A program made the position numbers and the translations under genes. This document shows positions 34,720 through 45,214 of a stretch of 64,000 nt of DNA, piece by piece. Each line of letters opens with the position of its first letter. The first letter of the stretch is position 1. The DNA is taken from the NCBI RefSeq assembly GCF_001183545.1, contig NZ_KQ236688.1, positions 3,236,395 through 3,300,394 of the forward strand, given 5' to 3'. Source of the stretch: Cellvibrio sp. pealriver (GTDB lineage Bacteria; Pseudomonadota; Gammaproteobacteria; Pseudomonadales; Cellvibrionaceae). The notes beneath the pieces are model-generated. The model saw only the letters and a program-made list of their open reading frames with translations. It was not told the DNA's origin and searched no databases.

Positions 34720-37470
34720 TTATGCCGAAATACCCACAAGCCACTCGCGCACCAGCTGCTCTATTTTTTCCAGATCGTATTGGCGCATTGCGTTAATAAG
34801 TTGTTGGTGACGCTGCTTGCCTAATTGCTCGGCGGTGAATGCAGTAATGATTTTTTTGCTCGCTGACATTTCACCGCTTGCCGCGAATTCAGCTAATTCC
34901 TGCAAACGGCCTGCAAGCAGTGAGAGATCAACGGGACCAGCATCTTCCTGTTCTGTCTCGCTTACATTTGCGTCTGTATCAAAATGCACATGCACATAAT
35001 GTTTTAGTGCGGCGAATACATCGTCAAACGCATAGGGCTTGCCGATAAATTCCTGGAAGCCTTGCGTTAAATAATACGCGCGTTCATGTTCCAAACTGGA
35101 TGCCGACACTGCAACGATGGGCGTGCTGCTGTAGCCGGGCAATGCGCGTAACCGGCGCAGCATTTCCAATCCGTTTAAATAGGGCATGCGGATGTCGGTA
35201 AAAATAATATCGAAGTGCTGCGCTTGGCAAAGTGCCAAGCCTTCGCGGCCATCGTGGGCGGCGTAGGTTTCGCAACCAATCTGCTGCAACAAATCCACCA
35301 GAATTTCACAACTGGCTTCATCGTCCTCCACCACCAACACTTTGCATTGACTGCCGGGTTGCAAGTGATGAACTTGTGTTTGGGTGTCGCGCGGGTCGAG
35401 CAAAATATTTTCGCTGAGTAGCGGCAAACGCAAATGCGCCAGCGTGCCCTGCCCAAGAATACTGGAGAGTTGCAAGCTGCCACCCATGCCTTCGGCCAAA
35501 TGGCGCGAGAGGGTAAGGCCAAGGCCGGTACCACCGGCATCTTCACCGGCTTGGCCTTGCTTGAAGGCCGAAAATAATTCGGCTAACTCTGCTTCTGAAA
35601 TGCCGGGGCCGGTATCGCCAATCACAAATTCAACTTCACCAGCAAGATGCGCCACATATAAACTGACGCTACCCTCGGGCGTAAATTTGATCGCATTACC
35701 TAATAGATTTAACAGGATCTGACCGATTTTTTGGCGGTCGCCTTTTACGATATAGGGGTCTGGCAAATCAACCTGGGTAATCAATTGCAAGCCTTTATTT
35801 TGCGCCCGCTCGGCCATGATAATTTTAATATCATCAACTTCCTGATGAAGGTCAAAATATTCTTTGCGCAAATTCAACACGCCGGATTCAATTTTGGAGA
35901 GATCCAGAATATCGTTGATGAGTGTTAACAGGCGCTGGCTGGCAACCAAAATTAATTGCAGGCGTTCGCGTTGATTGCCGGTGAATTGCTCATCGCGCAT
36001 TAATAATTGGGTGTAGCCCAATACAGCGTTGAGCGGCGTGCGAATTTCATGGCTCATATTGGCCAGAAAACGGCTTTTGGCGTGCGTGGCTTTTTCGGCT
36101 GCATCTTTTGCTAGTGATAATTGTTTTTCTACTTCTTTTTGCGCAGAAATATCGCGGCCAATTCCCAGAATGCCAACGGCGTTACCCTGCTCATCGCGTA
36201 CCGCGACTTTTAATGTATCCAACAAATAGTGTTCATGCTCGTTAACACTAATTAATTGTTCATAGCGATGCAGCTCGGTACTTTTTAGCGCTTGCTGATC
36301 ATTGTGACGAAAGAATTCTGCCAGCTCACGCGATACCAGTTGTTCTTCAGTTTTGCCCACCACTTCATCTTCAGTTTGGTTAAGCATGCGTGCAAAAGCT
36401 TTATTGCAGCTGACATAAATGCCATCAAGATTTTTAAACCAGACAGGATCGGGAATATTATCGAGCAGGCTGCGTAAATGTTGCTCGCGGGCGCGCAATG
36501 CCGCTTGGGACTCCTGCAACTGCTCTTGCGTTTGCTGGCGTTGCATCACTTCATTCAGCAGCCAGTCATTGGCTTTGCGCAGCGCCTGGGTATGCGATAG
36601 TACTTCATCTTCCAAACGTTTTTGATTTTCACGCAACAGCGCTTCGTGTTTTTGACGCGTGCGAATATAAGCAGTTAATAAACCGATCAGCGATAAACCC
36701 AGTGCAAGCACCGATAGCTGCAACCAACTGGGTTGATACCAGGGTAACGTGTTTTGCGCGGGCATCAGCATCTCTGCGGTATTGGCAAAACGGTTCGATT
36801 CGTTGTGTTCGATGTAACCCAATGCAGACACCAGATACATCACCAAACCTACGCCCACATTCAACAACAAAAATGCTTGTGAATGCGTATTTTGTCGCAC
36901 CCGTGGAATTAATAACCACGCGAATGCCGAGGTGAATACCAACATACCGATGCTGTCGCCCATCCACCAAAATTCCCAGGTTTTTCCCATCTCTGCCGCA
37001 GGTATAACCGAGAGCCAATACAAGGTGACTACGCCAACACTGGCGGCAATCAGTGTGCCTAGAAACACGCTGGCAATAAACAACAGCGTGCGGCGCAAAT
37101 TCACTAATAAGTTACTGCTCAATAAACCGCGATTGATACGTGCAATAACAATTGCCTGAAATAATGCGGCACTACCAATAACCAGCGCTGCCACCAAGGT
37201 TGATAGGCTGGCACCCGCGATGGGTTCAAGGTGGACGAAGTAGGTTGCGCTAACGGTGCCTAGCAAAATTCCCGGAGTGATACGCAATCCAAATATTAAT
37301 AAACTGAAAAGCGCAAAACCTGCCGCCGGCCAGATCAGCGACACTTGCGATGTAAGCGAACCCCAGCTAATGCCAAACTGCACCAATAAAAAATAAACCA
37401 CCGCAAAACCCAGGTTAAGCAGTGGTAATTTGGCGTAGAGATAAAAATATTTACGAGAGAGCTTCAGCAC
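34720..37470 (-). CDS. Hybrid sensor histidine kinase (MASE1-PAS-HisKA-HATPase-REC)
   Basis: A 916-residue membrane-bound sensor. The first ~280 residues form the MASE1 domain with about eight membrane helices. Then come a short coiled coil, a PAS domain (about 325-445, IPDPVWFKNLDGIYVSCNK), the HisKA box FLANMSHEIRTPLNAVLGYT, an HATPase with LLGNAIKFTPEG and GTGLGLTLSRHL, and a C-terminal receiver with its Asp in IIFTDIRMP. The last ~70 residues resemble the helical shape of an HPt domain without a clear phospho-His. It is 31 bp downstream of the GGDEF-EAL gene on the same strand, so the two form a signalling pair. Confidence 0.92.
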   Translation of the reverse strand: MLKLSRKYFYLYAKLPLLNLGFAVVYFLLVQFGISWGSLTSQVSLIWPAAGFALFSLLIFGLRITPGILLGTVSATYFVHLEPIAGASLSTLVAALVIGSAALFQAIVIARINRGLLSSNLLVNLRRTLLFIASVFLGTLIAASVGVVTLYWLSVIPAAEMGKTWEFWWMGDSIGMLVFTSAFAWLLIPRVRQNTHSQAFLLLNVGVGLVMYLVSALGYIEHNESNRFANTAEMLMPAQNTLPWYQPSWLQLSVLALGLSLIGLLTAYIRTRQKHEALLRENQKRLEDEVLSHTQALRKANDWLLNEVMQRQQTQEQLQESQAALRAREQHLRSLLDNIPDPVWFKNLDGIYVSCNKAFARMLNQTEDEVVGKTEEQLVSRELAEFFRHNDQQALKSTELHRYEQLISVNEHEHYLLDTLKVAVRDEQGNAVGILGIGRDISAQKEVEKQLSLAKDAAEKATHAKSRFLANMSHEIRTPLNAVLGYTQLLMRDEQFTGNQRERLQLILVASQRLLTLINDILDLSKIESGVLNLRKEYFDLHQEVDDIKIIMAERAQNKGLQLITQVDLPDPYIVKGDRQKIGQILLNLLGNAIKFTPEGSVSLYVAHLAGEVEFVIGDTGPGISEAELAELFSAFKQGQAGEDAGGTGLGLTLSRHLAEGMGGSLQLSSILGQGTLAHLRLPLLSENILLDPRDTQTQVHHLQPGSQCKVLVVEDDEASCEILVDLLQQIGCETYAAHDGREGLALCQAQHFDIIFTDIRMPYLNGLEMLRRLRALPGYSSTPIVAVSASSLEHERAYYLTQGFQEFIGKPYAFDDVFAALKHYVHVHFDTDANVSETEQEDAGPVDLSLLAGRLQELAEFAASGEMSASKKIITAFTAEQLGKQRHQQLINAMRQYDLEKIEQLVREWLVGISA

Positions 37471-37501
37471 CGGTAACGCACCCTGTGTAAGTCAGGTGTA
37501 A

Positions 37502-39319
37502 TCAGCCCAGGAGTTTTTCCAACGACTGATAATTCAATTCTTCCGGGCGATGGTGGTGATAACCCTGCCCCCAACTGACACCCAACTCGCGCAGCTGTTG
37601 GGCAACTTCGGCTGTTTCTACAAACTCGGCAATAATTTCTTTATCCAAAGAATTCGCCATTTCCACAATGGATTTCACCATCGCGTAGTGCGCAGGGTCG
37701 GTATCCATATCGCGCACAAAAATGCCGTCGATTTTTATTTTGTCGAATGCCAATTGATGCAAATACGCATAAGACGCAAAGCCGCTGCCAAAATCATCCA
37801 GCGCAAAATGACAACCCAACTCGCGCAGCTCTTTCATAAATTGGCGCGCCGATTCTACGTTGACAATCGCTTGGGTTTCAGTGATTTCAAAACAAAATTT
37901 ATGTGGTGGTAAATTGTGGTGATGGAAACTATTGATGATGAATTGCGCCAATTGTGATTCACGGATAGAGATGGCAGATAAGTTAATGGATATAAGCTCT
38001 AACAGCTCCAGCAATTGCGGATGCTGTGCAAATAAATTGAAGGTACTGTTAATTACCCATTTATCCAGCTCGGGCACCAAATGCAAACGTTCCGCCGGGC
38101 CGATGAATTCACCGGGTGAGACCATGCGCTGATGAGTTGCATCCCACAAACGCAACAATATTTCCAAACGATAACGGGGTTTGGCCAGGCCCGCTGTTGC
38201 GGGCAGAAATTCAATCATCTGGAAATAGGCGCGGAACAATTGGCTATGTACTGCATCCACCAAACGCGATGCCCAATTAATATTGTCTTTGTGCAAGTTG
38301 CTGCGTTGGGCAGCCTCTTCGTAACTGAAAATACCGCCGCGCGCTTCACGCTTGGCAACAAAAATGACTTCATCGGCGGCGAGCATGACTTGATCGTAAC
38401 TCACCATGGTGCGGTTAAGTGGAATGGTGGCGATGGAGGCAGCCAATTGGAATTGGCGATCTTCCCATTGGAAATTAAATTGCTGCAAATGCTTGAGAAT
38501 ATTTTTTCCAAGCGCAATTCCTTTGTCGCCTTCTTCACAATGCGTGACGACGGCAAAACGGTCGCCGCCCAAACGCGCAAAAAAATCATTGCGCGTTAAC
38601 AAGCCGCTGATGCTATCGGCAAATTGGCGCAATAGTTCATCACCGGCGATACAGCCGCAACTTTCGTTAATCAAACGGAAGCGGTCGATATCAATTAACA
38701 AGAACGAGGCATTAATGTCTTGTACTTGCACGCGCGCCAGCAATTCGGATACATGAGCTTCAAGGGCATTGCGGTTGTGCAGACGGGTGACAAAATCGTG
38801 GGTGGCGAGATAATTGAGGCGGTCTTGCATGTAGCGCCGCTCATTAATTTCCTCGCGCAGCTGGCGGTTGGCGATGGTCAGCTCGGCGGTGCGCTCGCGC
38901 ACCTTGCCTTCCAGCTCACGGTTAAAGGATTTCAGTTCCGCGAGCATTGTCTGCCGTTCCAGCTGATGGCGCACACGGGAGCGCACCTCATCGGCATTGA
39001 TCGGCTTGGTAATATAGTCAGCGCCGCCTACACGGAAGCCCTGGCTAATATCATCCGCACGCGCAGTCACAAAGATAATCGGGATTTCAGTGGTGGCCAA
39101 TTCGGCCTTGAGGCGGGTACAGACTTCAAAGCCGTTCATGTCCGGCATCATTACATCGAGCAAAATCAAATCGGGCAAGCGCCGTGCAGCCAGCTCCAGC
39201 GCACGTTCTCCGGACGTTGCCACAATTAATTGGCAATCCAGATCTTCAAGAATTCCGCTGAGGACATCCAGATTTTCGGGGGTATCATCGACCAGCAAAA
39301 TACGTGTCGCGCTCGACAT
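37502..39319 (-). CDS. Response regulator with degenerate GGDEF and EAL domains (c-di-GMP)
   Basis: A 605-residue protein with a receiver (phospho-Asp in LILLDVMMP), a coiled-coil linker (about 125-165), a GGDEF domain and an EAL domain. The GGDEF active site reads GGDRF (about residues 250-254), so the catalytic Glu is replaced and cyclase activity is unlikely. The EAL domain reads EILLRL, but keeps the Glu, the Asn of INLSA, FEITE, ALDDFGSG, KIDG and the Gln in WGQGY, so it may hydrolyse c-di-GMP. The receiver could be phosphorylated by the hybrid kinase encoded next. Catalytic calls are inference from motifs. Confidence 0.92.
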   Translation of the reverse strand: MSSATRILLVDDTPENLDVLSGILEDLDCQLIVATSGERALELAARRLPDLILLDVMMPDMNGFEVCTRLKAELATTEIPIIFVTARADDISQGFRVGGADYITKPINADEVRSRVRHQLERQTMLAELKSFNRELEGKVRERTAELTIANRQLREEINERRYMQDRLNYLATHDFVTRLHNRNALEAHVSELLARVQVQDINASFLLIDIDRFRLINESCGCIAGDELLRQFADSISGLLTRNDFFARLGGDRFAVVTHCEEGDKGIALGKNILKHLQQFNFQWEDRQFQLAASIATIPLNRTMVSYDQVMLAADEVIFVAKREARGGIFSYEEAAQRSNLHKDNINWASRLVDAVHSQLFRAYFQMIEFLPATAGLAKPRYRLEILLRLWDATHQRMVSPGEFIGPAERLHLVPELDKWVINSTFNLFAQHPQLLELLELISINLSAISIRESQLAQFIINSFHHHNLPPHKFCFEITETQAIVNVESARQFMKELRELGCHFALDDFGSGFASYAYLHQLAFDKIKIDGIFVRDMDTDPAHYAMVKSIVEMANSLDKEIIAEFVETAEVAQQLRELGVSWGQGYHHHRPEELNYQSLEKLLG

Positions 39320-39479
39320 GACAATAAAATCCTTGACTATTGTTGTCTTCGGATAATAGCAGATGAGAAAAGAATAGCTACGCGCTGTTTATGAAGATTT
39401 GTTTAGTGGTCAGGTGTCAAAACCAAAAGCGGGAATATGTAGGGGTTCGATTGACTGAACCCCTTTTGTTACATTCTTA

Positions 39480-39845
39480 TTAATAAGCCGCAAGTGCAGG
39501 CACAGCTTCAATTAACGCACGGTATGCATCCGGGTTGAGGGTTTTGAGCTGTTGGATTTTTTCAATATGGCTGCGCTCGATAGAAGCACCAGCATTGATT
39601 AACAGGGCAATATCGCGTGGAGTACTGAAGTAAGGCGATCCATCATCCCGTTTCATTTGAGAATTATAACTATCCAATTCAGCCAACCCATAATCCAGTG
39701 CATCCAATCCGGGAAAGTCGGGTTTAGTGCTCACACCATTTTCCAGTAGCAATGCAATTGCCTCTGTATTATTGCCAAGACGTATAGCCCAAGATAATGC
39801 ATTGCCATCGTAATCCTTAGAGTCCAAAGGCACGCCGTAAGGCAT
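39480..39845 (-). CDS. C-terminal part of a split ankyrin-type gene
   Basis: This 121-codon frame encodes ankyrin-like repeats (YDGNALSWAIRLGNNTEAIA, LLENGVSTKP, LLINAGASIE). It continues the upstream gene: inserting one base in the AAAA run at 39871-39874 joins the two frames without interruption and gives a ~662-residue protein. It may therefore be the tail of a frameshifted gene and not an independent unit. The ATG at 39845 has only a weak AAGAAG upstream. Confidence 0.6.
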   Translation of the reverse strand: MPYGVPLDSKDYDGNALSWAIRLGNNTEAIALLLENGVSTKPDFPGLDALDYGLAELDSYNSQMKRDDGSPYFSTPRDIALLINAGASIERSHIEKIQQLKTLNPDAYRALIEAVPALAAY

Positions 39846-39856
39846 TAACTTCTTAA

Positions 39857-41467
39857 TTAGATCAACACGATTTTAGTTGCCAATCCGGTTATCACATAAG
39901 GTGATAATTCATCGACATGGGGTAGGATTTTTTCCATAAATTCCCATGTGGCATTCTCGTCACCCGCATAGGAATTGAGGAGTGACGAACAGAGATTAGG
40001 ACGTAAATCTGTGCGAGGATGCGTGGTACATAAGGTCAATGCTTTGTCCCATTGTTTATCAAAGGTAGCATTGATCATTGCCTTATTAGCTTCTTGCGAT
40101 TGACGATTTGCTAAAAGGATAGCTTCTGGAACCACTTCTGCCAGTTGGGTAGCCGCCATTCTCTTCCATTCATTTTTAAACAGACTATCTATATGCTCCA
40201 TCACCAGCTTTTTAGTTGCCAGGGATACTCTGGCAGAGTTGGGATTACCTTTTAACAACTCTTCTAAATATTGTTCAACCGTATATTTATGTTGTTTAAC
40301 GCAAGCTTGTTCTGTTTTTTTTGTCGAGTCTATTTTTTTACGAAAGCCATCCAGTTCTGCTTTTAATTGTTGTCCTAACTCCAGGTGCTCTACAGGAACA
40401 TCGATAAGCGGAGTCAATGAAACAGCATAATCGCGCTGTATATTATCGGGCAGCCAACGTTTGAGTCGCTCCAATGACGACACCTGCGTCATCCTTGCTC
40501 CATTCTTGAATGCATCCTCAACATAGATAAGTGCCCGCTGCCTCTGATCACCGGTAACAGGCTCGGGCATTACATCAAAAAAGGTTGCCATTGAGTATTC
40601 ATTAGCAACATAAGGTGGGATGCCTTTGTTGAAAAAATAATAGAATAAATCATCGCGAAATACGGAGGCCGCTACCATGGTGAGATTGCTATCAATGTCA
40701 TCAATTTGCCAAGTCGAGTTTAAATTACCTTGGTATCTTTCCGCCAAATAAGTAATCACTTCGGCACTAGCCGATCTGGTGGCTTCAACAATCGCCTCTA
40801 AATGAATTGCTACGCCCGCATCCAGAAGTGACTGGATCTCATTAATAGTAATTTGCGGATTTTTATTGATTGCCTCTGCAAGCACTGAACTACCTATACG
40901 CAAATGTGCAGGGTTAATTTGCTTTCTTTCAAACGCATCTATCAAACCTGCATAATCATTTTTATCCAACAATTTATCAAAAGTGTCACGCTGATCACTA
41001 GGCATGTGAACCATGGAGTCATAATTGTCAGGTAGCAACACCTCATGATAAATGTCATTGTGCTCCTGAATATCTCTCCCCATTAGTGCTGCAGAAACAG
41101 TATTTTTATTCAGTTCAGCAACATCCCCTATTTGTTCTAACTGATTTCTTTCATAACCTTTTTCTTCCAATTGGCGAAAAAAGGCAATCAAGTGATGGTT
41201 TTGCTGTTGGTGCAACAAGTCAGGTGTTTGATTATCACTAAACAGAGCAAAGCAATCCGACTTGGTTACTGTGGGCAATTGACTTTGCTCAGGAGAAATA
41301 CCTGAACCGGAAAGGGATGCAACCGATTCAATGACTGGGGAGTTTTGGCTGTTTGCCAAATCAGGGGAAGATAAAGCCGGTGACGTTTCCATCCAGAAAA
41401 AATAAATACCGGCGGCGATTATTCCTACAATGAGAAAAATGCTAATCGATTTTTTATTGTTCATCAT
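39857..41467 (-). CDS. Membrane-anchored ankyrin-type protein, apparently frameshifted
   Basis: A 536-residue product with one N-terminal membrane helix (residues 8-27, SISIFLIVGIIAAGIYFFW) and a long extracytoplasmic helical region. Segments such as LIDAFERKQINPAHLRIG, EIQSLLDAGVAIHLEAI and IYVEDAFKNGARMTQ have ankyrin-like spacing. The C-terminus ends abruptly in TGLATKIVLI just after an AAAA run, and the next frame carries on with ankyrin repeats. The start ATG at 41467 follows AAGGA closely. Function unknown. Confidence 0.75.
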   Translation of the reverse strand: MMNNKKSISIFLIVGIIAAGIYFFWMETSPALSSPDLANSQNSPVIESVASLSGSGISPEQSQLPTVTKSDCFALFSDNQTPDLLHQQQNHHLIAFFRQLEEKGYERNQLEQIGDVAELNKNTVSAALMGRDIQEHNDIYHEVLLPDNYDSMVHMPSDQRDTFDKLLDKNDYAGLIDAFERKQINPAHLRIGSSVLAEAINKNPQITINEIQSLLDAGVAIHLEAIVEATRSASAEVITYLAERYQGNLNSTWQIDDIDSNLTMVAASVFRDDLFYYFFNKGIPPYVANEYSMATFFDVMPEPVTGDQRQRALIYVEDAFKNGARMTQVSSLERLKRWLPDNIQRDYAVSLTPLIDVPVEHLELGQQLKAELDGFRKKIDSTKKTEQACVKQHKYTVEQYLEELLKGNPNSARVSLATKKLVMEHIDSLFKNEWKRMAATQLAEVVPEAILLANRQSQEANKAMINATFDKQWDKALTLCTTHPRTDLRPNLCSSLLNSYAGDENATWEFMEKILPHVDELSPYVITGLATKIVLI

Positions 41468-41492
41468 CAATCCTTAATGGGGTGGTAAATCG

Positions 41493-43133
41493 TTATTTTC
41501 TAAACCACAAGGCCAACAAGCCAATGGCACCCAATACAATAGTGGAGGGTGATACATCGGTAATAATCCAATCGCGCAATACCGCTGAACCTTGCATATC
41601 TTGATAGAGAAAATATCCGGCTGCACCAAGGGCGACCAGCGCGATTAATTTCCGGCGGCCGCGATGCTGGTGCAGGTTGCGCTTGGCAACATCGTTTTCC
41701 AATGCATCCAGCTTTTGCGTAATCAGCGGTAATTGTTGCAAGCTGCTGAAAATCAGATCCGGCACCTGCGGGAATTTTTCCATCCAATCCGGTGCGGTGC
41801 GTTTGAGTTCGCGCCAGAGCGATTTGGGATGAAAACGGTTTTTCAACCAGCGCTCCAAAAACGGGTGTGCAGTCGCCCACAAATCCAGATCGGGATATAA
41901 CTGTCGGCCAAGCCCTTCAATATTCAGCAAGGTTTTTTGTAACAACACCAATTGCGGCTGCACTTCCATATCGAACCGGCGCGCCGTGCGGAACAAGCTC
42001 AGCAATACATTCGCAAACGAAATTTCTTTCAGCGGTTTTTCAAAGATCGGCTCGCACACCGTGCGAATTGCCGCTTCCAATTCTTCTACCCGCACATAGG
42101 ATGGCACCCAACCACTTTGCACGTGCAGCTCGGCAACCTGACGATAATCACGGCGGAACATCGCCAGTAAATTTCTGGCCAAATAATATTGGTCTTCACG
42201 CGTGAGTGAGCCGACGATGGCCATATCCACCGCAATATATTGCGGCAGTTGCGGGTTTTTGGTGGAGACAAAAATATTGCCTGGGTGCATATCGGCATGG
42301 AAAAAATTGTGCTCGAACACCTGGGTGAAGAATATTTCCACTCCTCGCTCGGCCAATTTTTTCAGATCGGTATTTTGCGCATTGAGCGCGGCCATATCCG
42401 TTACGGGAATGCCATAAATGCGCTCCATCACCAATACATTGCTGCGGGTGTAATCCCAATAAATTTCCGGCACATAAAGCAAAGGCGAATTTAAAAAATT
42501 GCGCCGCAGTTGCGAGGCGTTGGCCGCTTCGCGCTGCAAATCCAGTTCATCAATAATGGTAACGCGGTAATCTTCTACAATTTCAACCGGATGCAGGCGT
42601 TTTCCATCGAGCGTATTGTTTTCTACCCAGCGCGCCACCAACAACAGCAGCTCGATGTCTTGTTCAATAACCGCCTGGATACCCGGACGAATTACTTTAA
42701 TGACCACCTCGCGGCCATCGTTCAACACCGCCGTGTGCACCTGCGCTACCGATGCCGACGCAAGCGGCGCGTGCTCGTAACTTGCAAAAATATCACTGAC
42801 TTTCGCACCTAAGGATGCTTCAACAATGCGCTGGAATTCTTCACTGGCAAAAGGCGCGACATTGTCTTGCAGGTGATTTAATTCCTGCACTATGTCATCG
42901 GGCACGAGATCGGGGCGGGTTGATAACAACTGGCCAAATTTGACAAAGATAGGGCCTAGGTCTTCGCACGCACGGCGCAAACACTCGCCGCGTGAGAGCC
43001 GCGGTGCCGGGAATAATTTGAAAAATAATAATAGAAGTTTCGCAGCAAAAGGCAGATTCGCTGGCAACAATTGATCCAGACGATAGCGTGCAAATACGCG
43101 CAGGATTTTTAATAGACGGAAAAAAACAATCAC
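41493..43133 (-). CDS. ubiB: UbiB, atypical kinase-like protein of ubiquinone biosynthesis
   Basis: A 546-residue protein (the same length as E. coli UbiB) of the ADCK/UbiB family. It has the KxGQ motif in [18 protein letters not shown], the Ala-rich loop [10 protein letters not shown] in place of a glycine loop, catalytic [10 protein letters not shown] and DMAIVGSLT for metal binding, and C-terminal membrane helices near 500-546. It supports the late, lipid steps of ubiquinone synthesis at the inner membrane. The GTG at 43133 was chosen: it lies 16 bp after ubiJ, has GAGAAA upstream and gives the family length; the ORF to 43181 would overlap ubiJ. Confidence 0.95.
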   Translation of the reverse strand: MIVFFRLLKILRVFARYRLDQLLPANLPFAAKLLLLFFKLFPAPRLSRGECLRRACEDLGPIFVKFGQLLSTRPDLVPDDIVQELNHLQDNVAPFASEEFQRIVEASLGAKVSDIFASYEHAPLASASVAQVHTAVLNDGREVVIKVIRPGIQAVIEQDIELLLLVARWVENNTLDGKRLHPVEIVEDYRVTIIDELDLQREAANASQLRRNFLNSPLLYVPEIYWDYTRSNVLVMERIYGIPVTDMAALNAQNTDLKKLAERGVEIFFTQVFEHNFFHADMHPGNIFVSTKNPQLPQYIAVDMAIVGSLTREDQYYLARNLLAMFRRDYRQVAELHVQSGWVPSYVRVEELEAAIRTVCEPIFEKPLKEISFANVLLSLFRTARRFDMEVQPQLVLLQKTLLNIEGLGRQLYPDLDLWATAHPFLERWLKNRFHPKSLWRELKRTAPDWMEKFPQVPDLIFSSLQQLPLITQKLDALENDVAKRNLHQHRGRRKLIALVALGAAGYFLYQDMQGSAVLRDWIITDVSPSTIVLGAIGLLALWFRK

Positions 43134-43149
43134 GGATTCAATTTCTCTT

Positions 43150-43761
43150 TCATGGTTTTTTATTAATGATCGTTTCAACACGCGCAGCTGCGCGATCTAC
43201 CGCCAGACGCAACTCATCCACATCGCGATAAAAAGTTTCAAGTTCGGGTTTACCGGGCATGGTTTTTAATTCTTCGGTGAGGAATTCTTTGGTGAGCCGC
43301 TGCGCACTGTTTGCACGGTCTTTTACCCAACCAAATTTTGTGCGGATCAATTGTGCTGTTTGGTGTCCGATGATATCGCCCGTGAATTGGCTGAGCATAT
43401 CTTCCCAATCGATGTCGAGGTTTTTGAGCAATCGCTGGTAGTCAGCAAGCAGCGATAAATCACCCATCGCGGTAACGCCACTGTCTTTTAAATTGTGGAT
43501 TTCGGTTTGTGCCAGTTGCGCAAGCGCAGGCAGGGAACCAGTGATACGCGTATCCACATCGCCGTCCCAATTGCCCATTAGGCGCAGCTCATCATCCATT
43601 GGCATGATAAAAAAATTCAGTGCCGGTGCGCTGATTTGCACCGCAAGAATTTTTCCTTCCAAACGAGTAAGACCGGTGCGCGTGGCGGGATCGTAACGCA
43701 GAGCTGCGTTGATAATTTTCTCGGCGCTGGCGAGCGCGCCAATCAATAGGGTGTTAGCCAT
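43150..43761 (-). CDS. ubiJ: UbiJ, SCP2-domain ubiquinone biosynthesis factor
   Basis: A 203-residue protein with an N-terminal SCP2 lipid-binding domain (about 10-110, [20 protein letters not shown]) and a C-terminal helical tail. In E. coli UbiJ helps assemble the soluble Ubi complex and binds the lipid intermediates. The gene sits between ubiE and ubiB; its ATG overlaps the ubiE stop by one base (TAATG), so translation is coupled. The order ubiE-ubiJ-ubiB is conserved in gammaproteobacteria. Confidence 0.93.
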   Translation of the reverse strand: MANTLLIGALASAEKIINAALRYDPATRTGLTRLEGKILAVQISAPALNFFIMPMDDELRLMGNWDGDVDTRITGSLPALAQLAQTEIHNLKDSGVTAMGDLSLLADYQRLLKNLDIDWEDMLSQFTGDIIGHQTAQLIRTKFGWVKDRANSAQRLTKEFLTEELKTMPGKPELETFYRDVDELRLAVDRAAARVETIINKKP

Positions 43762-44510
43762 TAGGGTTTAATGCCTTTATGCAGCGCGACTATGCCGCCG
43801 GTCATATTGTGGAATTCGGTGCGCACAAATCCGGCGCTATCCATCATGTCTTTCAGTGTTTGCTGATCCGGATGCATACGGATGGATTCGGCAAGGTAGC
43901 GATAGCTATCAGCATCGTTAGTCACCAACTTGCCCATAAACGGCAGCACTTTGAATGAATAGGTGTCGTACACCTTGCTGAGGATGTCACTTTGCGGTTT
44001 GGAAAATTCCAGCACCAACAATCGCCCGCCCGGTTTCAATACGCGCAGCATGGAGCGCAGGGCGAGGTCTTTGTCGGTGACGTTGCGCAGACCGAAGGCG
44101 ATGGTGATGCAGTCAAAGGTGTTATCCGGGAAGGGCAGGTACTGTGCATCGCACTGGGCAAAGTTGATATTGCCGGCAATGCCGCGGTCGGTGAGCCGGT
44201 CGCGGCCAACGCCGAGCATTGAGGCGTTGATGTCGGCGAGCACCACTTGCCCGTTAGCACCCACTAATTTGGCGAACTGGTAGCTCAAATCGCCGGTGCC
44301 GCCCGCGATATCCAATACCTTGTGGCCAGCGCGCACGCCGGATGCCTCAATGGTAAAGCGCTTCCACAAACGATGGATGCCTGCTGACATCAAGTCATTC
44401 ATCAGATCGTATTTGGCGGCGACGGAATGGAATACTTCAGCAACGCGCCCCGCTTTTTCATCGACAGGCACTTCCTGAAAGCCAAAGTGGGTGGTTTTTT
44501 TCTCGTTCAT
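43761..44510 (-). CDS. ubiE: UbiE, demethylmenaquinone / 2-polyprenyl-benzoquinol methyltransferase
   Basis: A 249-residue class I SAM-dependent methyltransferase (E. coli UbiE has 251). It has the SAM-binding glycine motif [14 protein letters not shown] and the family motifs [20 protein letters not shown] and [15 protein letters not shown]. It performs the C-methylation step of ubiquinone and menaquinone synthesis. I chose ATG 44510 ([10 protein letters not shown]), since the longer ORF to 44693 adds 61 residues foreign to the family. It is the first gene of the ubiE-ubiJ-ubiB operon. Confidence 0.96.
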   Translation of the reverse strand: MNEKKTTHFGFQEVPVDEKAGRVAEVFHSVAAKYDLMNDLMSAGIHRLWKRFTIEASGVRAGHKVLDIAGGTGDLSYQFAKLVGANGQVVLADINASMLGVGRDRLTDRGIAGNINFAQCDAQYLPFPDNTFDCITIAFGLRNVTDKDLALRSMLRVLKPGGRLLVLEFSKPQSDILSKVYDTYSFKVLPFMGKLVTNDADSYRYLAESIRMHPDQQTLKDMMDSAGFVRTEFHNMTGGIVALHKGIKP

Positions 44511-44707
44511 AACGGATTCCAAAGGCAGGGCTAACCGCAAAGGGCAGGATGCCCGCATTGTACTGGCATTAACTGCACTGGGCGAGGCATATAGATACAC
44601 AGGATGTTGTGGATTCGCGGCGGTTTCATATTTGCGCGGTGAGTGCGTAAAATCGCCCGCGACCAAAACCGGATCTAACGCAATCAACCACACGTAAGGA
44701 ACCCTGC

Positions 44708-45214
44708 ATGCGCTCCTGTTTTACCGCTATGGCATTGTTGCTGTGTTTGTTTACTGGCTTATCGGTCCACGCCAACCAAGCGACAACCAGCCCGCTCAAG
44801 CCCTTCACTACCGATGGCTGTTCGCTGTGGCTGGATGGTACTCCAGAGAACCCGAATCTTTGGCGGCACTGCTGTGTTGCGCATGATCTGGCCTATTGGA
44901 AGGGCGGCAGCAAAGCCGAGCGCAAAAAAGCCGATGACGAGATCAAAGCCTGTGTCAAAACTGCACAAGGCCCCGGCATGGCCAAATATATGTACAGCAA
45001 TGTGCGCTGGGGCGGCAGCCCTTACTGGATGAACCACTATCGCTGGGGCTACGGCTGGCGCTATTGGGATGGGATGACCCCGCGCGGCTACAAAAAACCC
45101 AGTGCAGAGGAACAATTACTGATCCAGCAGGCGATGCCAGCGGCACAGCGCGTGATAGAAGAGGATGCACGGAAAAATCCCGCCAAGCCTGTTGAACCCG
45201 ATCCGGCCCAATAA
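44708..45214 (+). CDS. Secreted phospholipase A2-like protein
   Basis: A 168-residue exported protein with a signal peptide ending near VHANQ. It contains the phospholipase A2-type catalytic motif [10 protein letters not shown] (C55, C56, H59, D60) preceded by DGCSLWLDG, which resembles the calcium loop of short prokaryotic PLA2-like proteins. Cys residues also occur at 38 and in KACVKT. A Trp/Tyr/Gly-rich segment ([14 protein letters not shown]) follows. The inferred reaction is hydrolysis of the sn-2 ester of phospholipids; activity has not been shown for this relative. It stands alone between the divergent ubi operon and the decarboxylase. Confidence 0.75.
   Translation: MRSCFTAMALLLCLFTGLSVHANQATTSPLKPFTTDGCSLWLDGTPENPNLWRHCCVAHDLAYWKGGSKAERKKADDEIKACVKTAQGPGMAKYMYSNVRWGGSPYWMNHYRWGYGWRYWDGMTPRGYKKPSAEEQLLIQQAMPAAQRVIEEDARKNPAKPVEPDPAQ

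Noticed and set aside
36629..37018. Antisense frames in the MASE1 kinase gene
   Set aside because: They run through a strongly supported membrane domain and have no features of their own.
43134..43181. UbiB start at 43181
   Set aside because: It overlaps ubiJ by 32 nt, whereas the GTG at 43133 gives the exact family length of 546 residues.
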